The notes under the pieces are model-generated. The model worked only from the letters and a program-made list of their open reading frames with translations, made no database searches and was not told the origin of the DNA. Shown one piece after another: positions 48,081 through 60,478 of a DNA stretch of 64,000 nucleotides. Source of the stretch: Calycina herbarum (taxonomy: Eukaryota > Ascomycota > Leotiomycetes > Helotiales > Pezizellaceae). The first letter of the stretch is position 1; each line of letters starts with the position of its first letter. The translations under genes were made by a program, and so were the position numbers. The stretch lies in NCBI GenBank assembly GCA_001414485.1, contig LLEY01000108.1:124001-188000 (forward strand). The letters are read 5' to 3'.

Positions 48081-50830
48081 TTCTTCGAAAGTTTCGCTTT
48101 GATGAGTACAATGTCTCTTGATGGAAATTTTGAGTAATCATTGTCGGAAATAAGATGCCTCTTAAGTGAGACTTGAGCTAGACAAAAATGGCCGCCTAAG
48201 GATTACAGTGCTTACACCAGTTGGCGTTCATCTACCGAGCTTTGATCATGCAGAACATTCAGCTAAAATGTTACGCCGTCTTGCGAGGTGGTCTTACGAC
48301 CTCGTGGCTTATGCTGTGCAACCTGAGATGATGCACTAAAAGCGACACGAAACTGCTATTTATAACATTGTTACAAGACTTATTTCCTGTCATCTCAATA
48401 TTTCCTCCCTCGATAAGGTAGTTGAGGTTCATCTGATTTCCATATCAACACAGGGTAAATAGTAAATCCTACACTAGCAATCCTGTTAAACATTGGTTCC
48501 CCTTTCGCTTATGCAGGGTAACGGACGTTCTGCAGGACGGCTGGAAGGCTGGAGAAAACGTTCAACAATGTGGCGTCTAATTTGGGTTGAAATGGCGTCT
48601 CTCTGGGCGTTGTTGTCAACGGTGATATTCACAGCCACAATGGTCATGATCCAATTCTCTTGGATCCCCCTGACACTCGCGTTTCTCTGCAGATTTCATC
48701 AGATTCAAGAATTTCGGATAGTTTTTCCACCGTCTTGTTCCTGAATCGAGACTCCCCTTTTAGTATCAAGTCAAAACTCTTCAAATTGAGCAAGGGTCAT
48801 GTAATAGCTATACCTGCCATCGCGTGGCCTCTTTGAAGCTTATTGATCATGGCAATGCAGCACAATCAATCCCTACAGCCACGAGGTTTCCAAGTAAGGC
48901 AGATCCTCCCTCAAGCTCATGGCTACAAGGATAGTGAGAGCTGAGGGGGCGGATACATCATTTAGGGCAGAGATTTAGGTGCTGAAGCGGGAGGATAACA
49001 TTCCGTGCCCTTTCCCTTCGGCTTGGTAACCGACAAAGTACACTGCCAACCTTGAAAAAGATAACTCTAGGTCACTTGATCCGTTTGCTCTTGCAAAATT
49101 TGAAAACAACAAACAGGCCTTCTGAAACTGATAACAAAGTTATTATGAAGAAACCCCGGTACAGTTCTCAACACATGATTGGCTGGGCTCAAACGGAAAA
49201 GACCAGCGAATGCGTGATCGGAGCTCCCGTCTTTACCAGCCGTTCAGGATTCTCTCCTTGTTCTCAAACAATTTCATGTCGACTTTGACACTGCAACTGC
49301 CTCTTTTGCGTGAAGATCTTGTACATATTCTATAGGCAATACAACAAGAAGGAAGCGCTAGCTAGCAACGAACATGGTCCGTGTTAGTAGCCGGTTGATC
49401 GACGCCAATAATAGATAAAGCTTGGAGGTGTTGTTGGCTGGAGCGTTCGTTGTGTGCGGGTGAAAGTGGAATGTGATGAATCCGATGAAGGAGGAGGAGA
49501 AAAAAAACGGGGGCCTGTGGTGCTCCACCAGTAACCCTAGCAGTTAATTTGCGGGTCTCGCTTACAGGCCCTCCATCCCAACAAGGCATAGCTCACACCG
49601 TGCAATTGGGAAACGTAGTTTCGCTTGGCGATGGGGTCGGTTCCCTCTTTTCATGTTTTTGACGATATACTCACAGCATCACAGCATCACAGCATCACAT
49701 CGTCAATACATCTCACCTACGGGGTAAAAATAGCTTTCTACTTCGTATTCTTAGATGGCTCCCAGGTTACTGGCAGTGATTGAATGCAGCCCTCAGGAAT
49801 CAACCTGGAAAGCGAGTAGCTCGAGTCCAAGAAAGGAAGGCGATAGATTACCTAAGGTTGCCCCAGACGAATCCCACTCTCGATAGGAGAATGGGTGGAA
49901 AATGGCAGGTTTTCTTTCGTTCGCCCACCCTTCCCATACAGGGGTCCACGCACAACATCAACTCCTGCCTGCTTGCTGCAGAGTGGTGGACATTGTCCGA
50001 CATGGCGCTTTTGAAATCTTCCACCTGCATTGCAGCTTCATGAACGATTGACCAACGATGACTGGGTACAGGGCGTGGTATGGCCACCGATAGCCTCTTT
50101 GCCTGCTGCTTCCGTACTGCACTGCACTGCACTCCCCGCAATGTTTACTACGAAGCAAGACCAAGACCAAGACTAAGACGGATACCAATACCCCATATCT
50201 ATCGTATCTTGTACGCGAGCAGACTTAAACCCGCCTCCCTCCGAGTAGAGGCCGTTCAACCGCAGCCAACCCCTCGCGGCCACGGCGGCAGGAAGAACGA
50301 TGCCAAGTTCAATACTCAACGCACGACAATGGCCGGGCTGAACCTTCGCATCTTGAACCTCAATTCATCAGCTCATGCATACAATCCACTTGTATGTGCA
50401 TTCGTAGCGGGCCGTCAATCGGCTGATTGGCCAAATCCGGGTGTAACTGTGGATTTAAAACGGGACTTTTCAACCACCATGGACTTTATCCGAGGACCGA
50501 CATGCACCTGCACCTCCCCCGAATTGGACAGGCAAAAGCCTCCGCATATCACGTCTCAGACTCCAGACCAAGTGGAGGAGTCCCCTTCTCCCTGTGCTAC
50601 GAACCTTTCAAAACTTGTTCACAAACAATCCTTTGTGTTCTGCAAAGTCCATGGAGGTTGTACACAAAGTCGGGTGATGAGACCTTCATGAGTGAGAGAT
50701 CCAGTCTCTAACCACGTGTGGAATTGTACTGTCTCGACCTATCTTGTTTTATGCGCTTTTTCGGATTTCTCCATTGATGCGGGGTTATGTCAGCGTTTTG
50801 ACCTGCTTTTTTCATCAAGTACAGTCCACC
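48081..50830. other. Long intergenic region with small tandem repeats
   Basis: About 2.7 kb between divergent genes. Several open frames, the longest 203 codons (50,080-50,691), overlap on both strands and carry no recognisable domain. Short arrays are seen: CATCACAG-type units near 49,674-49,700, TGCAC units near 50,118-50,133 and CAAGAC units near 50,156-50,180. A GCGGGG motif (minus strand, near 50,131-50,137), matching the CreA consensus SYGGRG, lies about 700 bp before the sugar transporter; this is suggestive only. Confidence 0.4.
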
Positions 50831-52689
50831 ATGGTTGCGGACAAAAGTTATAACTCGGAGTCAAAGCCATTGCTGGGGACCCGAAATTTGGATTCAAGAG
50901 GCCGCAACTATCCAAATTTCGGCACCATGGATCGTTCCACACACGATGACAACGATCACACGAGTGATGATGACGACTATCGACCAAAATATCTGAGTTC
51001 GTGGCAACTTTTCTGTCTCACAATTAGTATGGGTGGGCTACAAACAATATGGACGTCGATTATGTCTCAAGGCTCTGTAAGTCAAAACACCCCACTGATC
51101 GTACTACATTCTAATACTTGAACAGCCATACCTTTCTTCCCTGGGGATGAGTCCAGCTCTGATTTCACTTGTCTGGCTCTCCGGCCCCATCTCTGGGATG
51201 TTTATACAGCCTGTGATTGGTGTTCTGAGCGATTCTTGTACATATTTTCTCGGCCGCCGAAGAACATTCATTGTATTCGGAACCATAACGACAAGCATTT
51301 TCATGCTCGCCCTGCCTTGGACCGAAACGATAATCCAGTCCCTTTTTTCTTGCTTTGGCTGGAACCCAACCGGAAAAAACGCGAGTGCTTCTACACAGTT
51401 CATGGCGGCCATGACAATATGGGCCTTGAAGATTTCACTACAGCCTGTGCAGTGTGGAATTAGAGCACTTATCGTGGACTATTGTCCTACTGATCAACAA
51501 CACCAGGCAAGCGCGTATGCTAGCCGAATAATTGGTTTGGGTAGTATCCTAGGCTATGCAAGTGGATTCATCGATTTGCCATCCATTTTGCCAATGTTTG
51601 GAGAAACACAGTTCAAGGGACTTTGCATGGTATGCTGCATTACTCTTGTTGCCACTGTTGTGCTCCAATGCTTGGTAATTCATGAGAAGAAACTCGGACA
51701 CAACGAGGGTGTTCAGCGACGAGGAGAACTTGGAATTTTTGGACCTTTCAAGCAGGTTCTGGTGGCAGCAGAGACGATGCCAAAACGCATTTGGAAAATA
51801 TGTATTGTACAGTTCTTCGCATGGTTGGGTTGGTTTTCCTTTATGTATTATATTACGACGTGAGTATCCCCTTCCCATTTATCCTTTTAATATGCTAACT
51901 TTTCTGTCCCAGATATATTGGCGATCTATGTATGTTTTCAAAGAATTTCCAAATTCACATGTCCCCACAAAACTTTCCTCATATTTCACATTTAAATTTA
52001 GCCAATTTGCTGACCAAAATATAGACCGCCAAGAATCCCATAATTTTTCCCAGCCAACCCAAATCGACGCCACCCGCCTGGGCACAATTTCAATGCTCTC
52101 ATTCGCCACGACTGCATTTCTCACCAATCTCATTTTACCCCGCTTCGTCAACGCGGAGACCCCAGAATCGGCACACTCATTGATGTCTGCCCCTAGCAAG
52201 ACCCGTAATTGCAACTTTACTCTTCCACGCGCGTGGTTGATTGCGCACATCGTTACTTCAATCTCTTTCTTCCTCCTCGGACTTACCCGATCACGCGGTG
52301 TTGCAACTCTTTTGATCGCCGTGTTAGGAGTATCATGGGCTCTCACCCAATGGGCGCCTTTTGCGCTTATTGGTGAGGAACTAGCAAAGAGTCGTCAACA
52401 ATTTCAACGATACCTTCCCTTACGAGAGTCGGACGATGGTTTGGATGTCGAGAAAGCGCCGGTTTCTGGTAGCAAGGATGTCTCTCAGACGGCGCTTATT
52501 TTAGGACTGCATAATTTGGCCATCTCAGCGCCACAGATTGTTGCTGCTGTAGGAAGTAGTATGTTGTTTTGGACTTTGGAAAGAGTCGGAATAGTTGGTA
52601 CGGATGCAATAGGCTGGCTTCTTATGCTTGGAGTTTTCCCCGCTGGTGCCGCAGCATGGTGGGCATGGAAGGTTGAAGAAGAGGCATGA
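50831..52689 (+). CDS. GPH-family sucrose/alpha-glucoside transporter (MFS)
   Basis: Four exons join in frame to 553 residues: 50,831-51,076, 51,126-51,859, 51,913-51,929 (17 nt) and 52,025-52,689, all GT-AG. The start ATG has the context CACCATGG; an upstream in-frame extension exists but adds no conserved sequence. A hydrophilic, Asp-rich N terminus of about 55 residues precedes about 12 hydrophobic segments. After the first helix comes PYLSSLGMSPALISLVW and then a GRRRTF loop, the signature of plant SUC/SUT and fungal Sut1-type proton symporters in the glycoside-pentoside-hexuronide family. TTYIGDLY spans the microexon, and WAPFALIGEE is the conserved late-helix motif. A plasma-membrane importer of sucrose or maltose-like sugars is likely. 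No frame damage. Confidence 0.92.
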
Positions 52690-54715
52690 ATCATTTACGA
52701 GTAATGTTGCGCTGGACTTAATTAATGGGCTTTATGACTTTCTGCTTTTAAAACGTTTATAACTCTAGTAATGAACCCCTCTAGAGCGATTAATGAATTT
52801 GATTTCGAGTTTAATCTGCTTGTATTGAAGGTATCTCTCTCCTTGCTGAAATCTGTGATCAAAATTCATCTAATCCTCCTTCGTACGTTTCGGGTGGGAA
52901 TTTTGGGGAGGCTGCAGTGGGAATACACGTGATAAGCTTGAGAATGATTCCACTCGGGATTGAGATTGTCGCCATGATCAAGAGTCATAAGAGTGGTCAT
53001 CAAAGCGTGTTTTCATTCTTGTAAGCCAGAGAAAAGCAAATAATTCTTCCCACAAATCTGAAATTAAATTCTACTCATCATGTCACGTGATATGTACCCT
53101 CATATCTCCTGTTAAGATCGCAGGAACCGGTTTAGAGCGCCAATAGAGCATCATTCGTCTATCTTCTTATTGTGGTAAGTGTGATGGTGTGAATTTGTTT
53201 CCTAAATCCAAAAATTGTCATGGTCAAGTAAGATTTAGACCTCCAGCTCGGATAACTGATTCTTTGTTGGACACTGGGCTCTGAAGCTTCGAGGACAATG
53301 TATTGTCGGGGGGCTCTCACGAGTTCCAGAGACTTTGTATTTTTCTTTGTGGGTTTCACGGTGGCGTAACCTCGAAACTAGAATGTTGAGGTTGGGAAAT
53401 AGTAGTGTGTAAGTCATGTTAAGGTTAGCAAGAGTTGGGAAGTGTAGCATAAAGGATTCGTTCACGATTCACGGCTTATGGCTGGGCGAGTGAGTACAGT
53501 GATAGTAATCTCTTATGTTGGTGTGGTAAAAAACGTCTAAAGAGAGAAGGGGAGAGTACGGAGCACTCGTAACTATCTACAGGTCCTCCACTAGCGTGGT
53601 CACGTACCCTTCCCGCAACAGGAAGTATGTACAGTACTCCGGTGGAAGAAACCCTGGGACATCGGAGATTGAAATGAACAACAAGTTTCCATTTGTTTCT
53701 AAAAGGTGGTATCTACTTGGTCGTGGGAAACTCGAAGATAAAGCTGTGACGGACAAAGAAATGGGGTTAAAATGAGCTTGAATGGGTTTGTTTACCCCCC
53801 TAAATCGAGTATTTATCACTTTGACGATCTAATTGAACCCGCAAGAGGATGAGAATACCAAGTATAGAGTATGATGGTCCCGAGTGTTCTTCTAGAAGGT
53901 TCGGGTAACCCTGACTTAGCAGACAGACCAGGGTTCTTTTCTTCTCTATTTACATACCACCCGTGAATCCAAAAATGTAAGTAGCGAACTTCAACAGCTC
54001 TTCAGATCCACCTACCTCGACCAAGAATTATTTTTGGGCTTTTCAGACTCTTCTTCCAATACTATCGTGTAATTCTCGTGTTTTTGTGGGCAACCACGAG
54101 GTAGTCTTCGACCAGCTTGCTCGTGAATCCTTTCATGTATATCATTATTTAGAAAACAGGGATTTTTATGCCTCAGGATTATGCAGGAATTACTTGACTA
54201 GCGTGGAAGTAAAAGTCTATAAATATTCAAGAGTGTCATTGTCTCTGGAGTTCCTTCCAGACAACAAACTTTCCTGTCCACTACAGGCCTCCACCTCCAC
54301 CACAGTCTTCCACCACAGTCTTCCACCATAATATTGTAAGTAAGAACCTTGGATTCACGACAATTCTAATGGGTAGAAGGACCGTTTCTTTCTCAATCAC
54401 TGTCACATATCTGCCTTGCTCGCGTTGCTCTCTTTTGGTTTGATATTGAATCACCAAAAGATAGTTGGTCTTCTGCTGGCTTGGCATTTGGGGAAACTAT
54501 CAAGTAAATAACAACCTTCTTATAGTTTGGGCTCAAACAGTATGATTAATGCTTGTATGCTTTTACAGCTGTCCGGAAACCCCTTTACAAACCGTACTTA
54601 ATCCCAAAAAACCGAAAGACACTTCATGTGATGTAAGTATCATGAAATCATATATCTAATCTCTCTTCATTCATAAGAGACAGGAACTAATAACTACACT
54701 GGCAGTGGCATCAAA
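52690..54715. other. Intergenic region
   Basis: No gene supported. Minus-strand frames at 53,159-53,465 are short and overlap. A small tandem repeat of a 13-14-base unit (CTTCCACCACAGT) occurs at about 54,285-54,330. The last few hundred bases are the presumed promoter of the gene at 54,716. Confidence 0.4.
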
Positions 54716-56736
54716 ATGGAGCAGAACCCAATTCACATTCCCAACCTACAATCATTGATAGACGATGTACACTTCTTGACAAAATATCACACACAAGCTG
54801 CATCTGTCCTCACGCCTATGCTTTCACCAGAAATAGCCAGTCAAGAATATTTTTGCAACCTCCTGCACCACATCCAGCAACAACTAATTCGGAACTTCCA
54901 GCAACAAGGCATCGAAATTGACCCGCGCCAAGCTCATATTGCTAGTTTACGAGCTTTGCTCAACGATGTGGCAATCTTGACAGAATACTATACACAAGCT
55001 GCGTCTATCAACACGTCTATGTTTCCGCCCGGAACAGTTAGAGAAAGAGTTTTCTGCATACTCCTGCACTACATTCAGCAAAAACTAACTCAAAACTTCC
55101 AACAACAAGATTATACCCCTTCATATAATCCAACACTACTGCAGCACTTCCACCAGCCGACGTATTCGCAATCCAGCCAACAAACTGATGCTCAACCGCC
55201 ACAGTTCCATCAACCGCTACATCAGCAAGCAAGTCAACAACCGGTTCCTCACCCGACGCAGGTCAATCGACAAATGCATCCACAACCTCACCAACAACAA
55301 GGAGCTCAGGGTAGTTCTCTTCCCCTAGAACTACAAATCATGATTTGGGAGATGACACTCGAGGACGATGGTACTGCAATTGGAGCTACAGAAAAAACCG
55401 AAGACTATCCAGTATTCTTGCATTACTACACGCTTCCATAACTGCCCGATACTACTGCGAAACCTTTTTGTACAGAAAAGTTCCATTCTTTGCGGCTTTC
55501 ATTACACCACCAAACTCTGACCCAAACTCCGCATACAGACAGCATGCTATTATGACACCGTTGATCCGAAACTTTTACTCTCTGAGTGTTTGGATGGCAA
55601 GCAACTATTTGGATCCAGCAATTTTGCACCGATTGTCAAAGGTCTTGCGGTGGCTGCTTTATATTCGCACAGATGAGGTCCCTGATCTCATGGGCCTCAT
55701 TAGTTTTTGCCACGCATTATCTCTGTGGGACAAATGTGGCGAGTTGGAAATCATGATTTTACTTGAGCCAAAGAAGCCGAGTAAAAGCACAGCTGATTAC
55801 GAAGCACAGATTGAAGAGGTCTTGAAACCATTTACTTGGTTGAGAAACATCAGTGTCTTCGGAATCCAAATTGCAAAGGAAGGCCAAGGGAGCCATCTTC
55901 CCAGCAAGGACAATAAATGGGATAAGCGATTCGACAAACAAAATGCTAGACAAAGCAGAGCGGCCTTGAGAAACTATTTGAATTCATCAGGTATCGAGGC
56001 GTTATGTCAGGGAAATTCACCACGCTTTTTCTTCGTCAGACGTTGGCTGAACCTCCTCCGCTACTACCAAGCATTCGAAATGTATATCCCTTTCAAGCAC
56101 CAGCTGGCTTTGAATGAAGATGATCAAATAGAGTTCAATCATGATGGAATTAAGTTTCCGAGAGCTTTGGGAAGCCTAGTAGACCCGGACAAACTCTATC
56201 TTTGGTTGAAGCCACATTTCAAACAGCGGATTCAAGCTAGACCACTTGAAGCTGCCAGAGCTTGCGTTACCACTTCTGACTCTTGGCGATACGCCGGAGA
56301 AGAACGATCTCTCTTGCAGGCCATTAATACTCATCGGGGAACTATTTCCGCTGTTAGGGGTAGGAAGTGGCACTGGTTTGATGATTTTGTATCTGGAAAG
56401 CTTCCGAACGATGATGACAAGTTTCAGGTCGCTTGGTTTTATGTCAAACATTACTCTGATGCTTTTTTCAGATACGATCTTGAGCGACCCGGCTTATATC
56501 AAAGAAAACACTTAAACACTCGGGAGGTTCTGAAGGGAGTCAAGTCTAGCTTTCCTCACGAAAAGTTTTTGCGAGACTCAAAGCAAGAGGAGAATTCTAG
56601 TTACCGGCAATCTATGTTGCAAAAGGCCGTCAAAATCTTGGATGAGCAATGGAAGGAGGTGGAGGATGCAGGAAATAAGTTGAGAGTATACGATTCAGGA
56701 AGATGGGACTATCAAAAAGGCAAGAGAGTCGGTTAG
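54716..56736 (+). pseudogene. F-box-like/Q-rich protein gene, split by a one-base frameshift
   Basis: The first frame (54,716-55,441) has two tandem copies of a 60-residue unit (residues about 9-67 and 75-133, sharing LL/LIxDVxxLTxYxTQAAS and QQxLxxNFQQQ), then a Gln/His/Pro-rich segment, then LPLELQIMIWEM near residue 205, an F-box or 2EXR-type start. The second frame (to 56,736) carries the remaining about 445 residues, with a helical, Trp-rich region of no known function. No GT-AG intron of suitable length joins the frames. One extra A in the A6 run at 55,392-55,397 would restore a frame of about 673 residues. It is either a recent lesion, a sequencing error in a homopolymer, or recoding. 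Whether an SCF-type role applies is inference. Confidence 0.7.
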
Positions 56737-56915
56737 ATGGAGGAGACGGAGGAGATGGATAAGAATGAGGGAGAAAAAAAATCATGAAAAAGCAAAACCC
56801 ACCGACTTGATTTTTTTGTTTTGTTTTGCAACACAAAGACAATGAAGACTTCCCTATAAACTTGTGTTTCGGTTTGAAGTGTGATTATTTGTTAACAAAT
56901 GTTGATACTTTGTAT
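56737..56915. other. Convergent 3' flanks
   Basis: Short spacer between the + strand F-box-like gene and the minus-strand oxygenase gene. No motif seen. Confidence 0.4.
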
Positions 56916-57739
56916 TCAGTAAATGACCACTAACCTAACTTCTATGCTTTCTCTCGCTTCCTCGGGAACGGGTCCAGGCAATGCAAATGAAGTATGTGGG
57001 ATCACTTGTGAGCCATCCGAATCATGTTGTAGAAATAGCAACACATCCTCTGGTGTCTGCGCACTCATATACCACCAATCATATTTGCACTCTTCCCCAG
57101 CAGGGTTTTGAATCCAATATCCTTCAACCCCAGGCCCAACTTCAGGTTGAGGAACAATGAGATAATCATCCCAGGAGACCGATGCAGTATTGGCCACAAC
57201 CACAGGGTTTCTCCGAATAGTCCTGAGTGGCCGCCAAATGTTTAACATCTTCCAGTATTTCTTGTTCTCGATTGCATCTTTGTATAATTCCGGACAATCC
57301 CAGTTGAAAAGAATCGGGGCAAAATTCGACGTGACATCGACATGGGGTCTTCTTGCCGGGCAAGCATGCAAGCGAGTGTACTCCATTCCTGGCTCGTAGG
57401 TCGCGTTTCTAACTTTCCAGTGGAATGCTTTCACCGTTGAAGCTCCAAGTCTTGAGAATTAAACTTTAGTAATGGAACTTGAATTCTTTACCTGGCAAAC
57501 CAAGTAGTAAATGGATTGGAAACGTACCGTTCTGTTAAATATTGTTCTAGTAATGGTAGGTACTTTTCAACCACCTGCACGTTGTCGGTGTAATCGATAT
57601 CGTTTGGTGCACTCAATTTCCCATACTGAAATCCGTTTTTCGAAATTGAGAAGTCCTGAGAAACTTCACTCTGTTCAGTTTCTAGTGTCAAGATATAATG
57701 AATAAATATGGAGGTAGCAACTACAATACCAAGTAGCAT
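56916..57739 (-). CDS. AsaB/CmcJ-like putative oxygenase (hydroxylase/desaturase family)
   Basis: Two exons (57,739-57,492 and 57,450-56,916; a short 41-bp GT-AG intron) give 260 residues. Family marks in order are GFQYGK near residue 36, FHWKVRN at 92-98, RPHVDVTS with H119 and D121 as likely metal ligands, NIWRPL, WWYMS, PHTSF and, near the C terminus, ESIEVRLVVIY with the conserved Arg. These fit the fungal AsaB-like hydroxylase/desaturase family related to CmcJ, often found in secondary-metabolite clusters. The first about 20 residues are hydrophobic and do not match the family; an alternative 5' exon from the ATG at 57,842 with a 73-bp intron also joins in frame, so the start is unsure. 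It is divergent from the SnoaL-like gene. Confidence 0.75.
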
Positions 57740-57872
57740 ATACGTGGGACCTGTTTATCGGTAATCTGCAAGTATTGCAAGGGAGGGGAGGTCGATTAAT
57801 TCGGAACTTGCCGGAAACGAAACTATAATAAATTGTTTTCATAAAAGCCTGGTGATCTATTTCTTGATCTAG

Positions 57873-59514
57873 ACCTGTTTAGATACAAATATCCAAAATG
57901 GGGTAATTAGTTGTTACGTGGATCGTCGAATGTGGACAGATATAGTGGATCTTTTTGTTTCGAATGCAACCGTCACAGTGCATGGTATTGGCACATTCAA
58001 TGGGCTGGCTGGAGTTCGTCAGGCATTACAGAATGGCATGGGACCTGAAGGTTTAACTCAAGGAATATTGAATGATCACCCAATGTTCGACACCATTGTT
58101 GAGATCAATCCGAATGGCAAGGAAGCCATCACACGAGGAATCGAAATCGGCATGATGGGCAACGCAAATACACGTGCGGGTTCCTGGGAGTTTACTGTAT
58201 TCCGTAATACATTTGTCAAGGACAACGGGTTATGGAAAATGAAAGGGCTCGATGTGACCCAAGTCATGGTCGCAAATTATTCGGTTGGCTGGGGAAATGG
58301 AGGAACCATACCACCTAACACTTTTGTGCCTGCTTTCCTCAATATTGCAGCGAGAAGTTTCCAACCATCAGCAAATGTGACGAGTACTTCTTCCAAGAAT
58401 GCCACTTCTCTCGTGGAGCTCCAGCGTCGGCTCTCCCGTTCTGCAGCATTTGATGGAGCTGAGAATGAGTCAGCTGCTTATGGCTACTATGTTGATGACC
58501 TTAGGTGCGATTTGTGGGGTGCTCTCTTTGCCGCAAATGGACACAAGGCCTTCGCATTCGCCGGCATTTACCATACCCGTGAGCGTGTAACCAAGGCATT
58601 TCAAGAAGAATACGGCTACAATCACTCATTGTCAGATAATGCGTTTGAGTATTAGTTTTCACTGGCGGCCGCAATCTGTTGTTCTCGTGTCTGATGATGG
58701 TCGCTCAGCCAGCCTCCGAGCCAGGCTTATTCAGCCTTCAACATCAATGACCAAAGCTGGAAGTTTCAATGGTGCGATATACCATGATCAGATGGTTCTC
58801 GAGGATGGCAAGTGGAGGCTTTGGAATGTCACCGTAATCAATACCTTTCCTTTCTACATTCCATTATTAGTACTGTAGTTGGAAATCTCGGCCATTCTAA
58901 GCGAGAAATGTGTATTCTAACATTGTTGGTAGATTGACGAGTTTTACTTTCAGTCCACAGACTGGGCAGGGGGTTGGTCGGCGGCTAATCCTCGACCTCT
59001 CAATGCAACAAATCCCGTGCCTGGCAACTGGACCAAACGTTATTTGCCGGATTCAACGCTCGTCGATGTTGGCGACGGAGAGGCAGGATTTATGGGGTCT
59101 AGTGGAAGATATATTGCATGGCCGGAAATTCAGAGAATGGTATATTCCTCTTTGTACCTTCCTTTGAACTTCCATCACCAGTGTTTAAGAGAATGATGCT
59201 TCGTCCTTGTTCGCACTTCTCGGCTCTTTTTCCAATAGGAAAACCATATGCTAATGTTTTTGTAGTGGTTTGAATACCGCAACTCAGTGAGTGGAAGGGT
59301 GCCAGAACACTACTGGCCTTACTGTGTTCCTTGTCAAGCCAAGCCTGAATGGAGCATATCTGCGAATGGCTATCAAGAGCCTCCAACTGGGCCAGGAAAC
59401 TCGACCAGGGGCTCCTTTAAGTCAACCGTCACGCGAGAAGGGTTCACGACACCGAAATATAGACGGGGGCCAGTGAAAGGTAGGGAAATTCGGAAATTCA
59501 TGAATCTGCACTAG
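57873..59514 (+). pseudogene. SnoaL-like (NTF2-fold) protein gene, frameshifted and lacking a clear start
   Basis: Three exon parts are readable: 57,873-58,833, 58,933-59,139 and 59,266-59,514, with GT-AG introns of 99 and 126 bp. The first SnoaL-like domain starts at CYVDRRMWTDIVDLF. A second related part contains HWRPQSVVLVSDDGRSASLRARL, then IDEF...DWAGGWS, WPEIQRMWFEYRN and VPEHYWP, typical of secreted fungal SnoaL-like_4 proteins. Two faults appear: no ATG or signal peptide in frame upstream (an in-frame TAG lies at 57,870), and one extra T at 58,652-58,653 converts EYSFHWRP into a stop. The other codons are intact, so decay looks recent, or the sequence has an error. The family suggests a role in a small-molecule pathway; substrate unknown. 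Confidence 0.75.
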
Positions 59515-60473
59515 TAAACAAATTTCAGGAGAAAAGAGGGTTTGGATGAGGTGGGATCATAAAGCATACAAAAAATAAACGTGAAAGCGTACTCAAGCCA
59601 AAATACATATTGTTCTGTGAAAAGATAAAGCTCTCAAGTAAACTATTGTTTGAGAGGGGCTTCTTCTATCTTAGTTTTGAGATCCCTCCATAGAATCATC
59701 GGATGAAAACTTCCATTTGGTACTTCGTGCGTTCATGGTCAGGTACAAGATACCCTCCAAGCGGGTTGGTAGATCAACAATGCCAATCAAAAGAAAATAA
59801 TTGTCAACGTAGATTTTCCGAGGGCGCTCGTTAAAGTCAACAAATTAATATTGTCCGTCAGTATCAACACTCAACATTAGGTCTTGCTTCGCCAAGAAAC
59901 AGATTTCGCCCTCATTTTCAATAGCCTGGAGTCATCCGTAAGTTTTATCTTTCTAAGTAAGGGCGTCAAAAATTGTATAAACCCACTTATCTGGTAAAGC
60001 TTCCTGCATTGTCCAGACGAGCAGAGACTCCTCGATATTATGAAGAGTGTTATATACATTAGTCTCAAAGATCTAAATAAATTGTTTAAGAAGACTTCAA
60101 CCAATTAGGTAGAATGAATCTTGATTCTCTGAAGCAAATCGCATAATTTCAGCTCAATTATTTCTGGCTTCCTAAATTAACATCTTCAAGACATAGAACG
60201 ATAACTACAGCCTCTCTTCATTCCCGTCATCTCTCCTCTAATATTCTTGCACCTAAACCTTCCCACTCTCAGACATCAGGTAAACTGCTTTAGAGGGAAA
60301 ACTGTAATTATCTATACAAACGAACGGAATAGCAGACACCACAAGCGAGAATTCACCCATGCCAAGCTCTTCCAAGAGAGCTAGAGAAGAAGAAGCGCCT
60401 AAAGAAGAAGGAACTGCAAAGAATAGTTCTGACATAAAACTCTCAATGAAAAAAGCCACTGTTGCAAATTTCA
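59515..60473. other. Intergenic, no gene supported
   Basis: A minus-strand frame at 60,253-60,474 looks superficially like a secreted peptide but begins with TTG, not ATG, and has no family. Nothing else was seen. Confidence 0.4.
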
Positions 60474-60478
60474 AAACT

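Noticed and set aside
48493..48900. Possible gene remnant upstream of the double zinc-cluster gene
   Set aside because: Two short overlapping readings hinted at protein-like sequence, but stops are frequent and I could not name a family.
50080..50691. 203-codon plus-strand open frame
   Set aside because: Overlaps other frames on both strands in a repeat-containing intergenic region, lacks a domain and its ATG has no supporting context. It could be untranslated leader.
39764..59514. Complete secondary-metabolite gene cluster
   Set aside because: No polyketide synthase, NRPS, terpene cyclase or P450 is present; only regulators, a transporter of sugar type and two accessory enzyme families, so the term cluster is not supported.
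60253..60474. Possible small secreted protein on the minus strand
   Set aside because: The apparent start is TTG, not ATG; the signal-peptide look is weak and there is no cysteine pattern or family.
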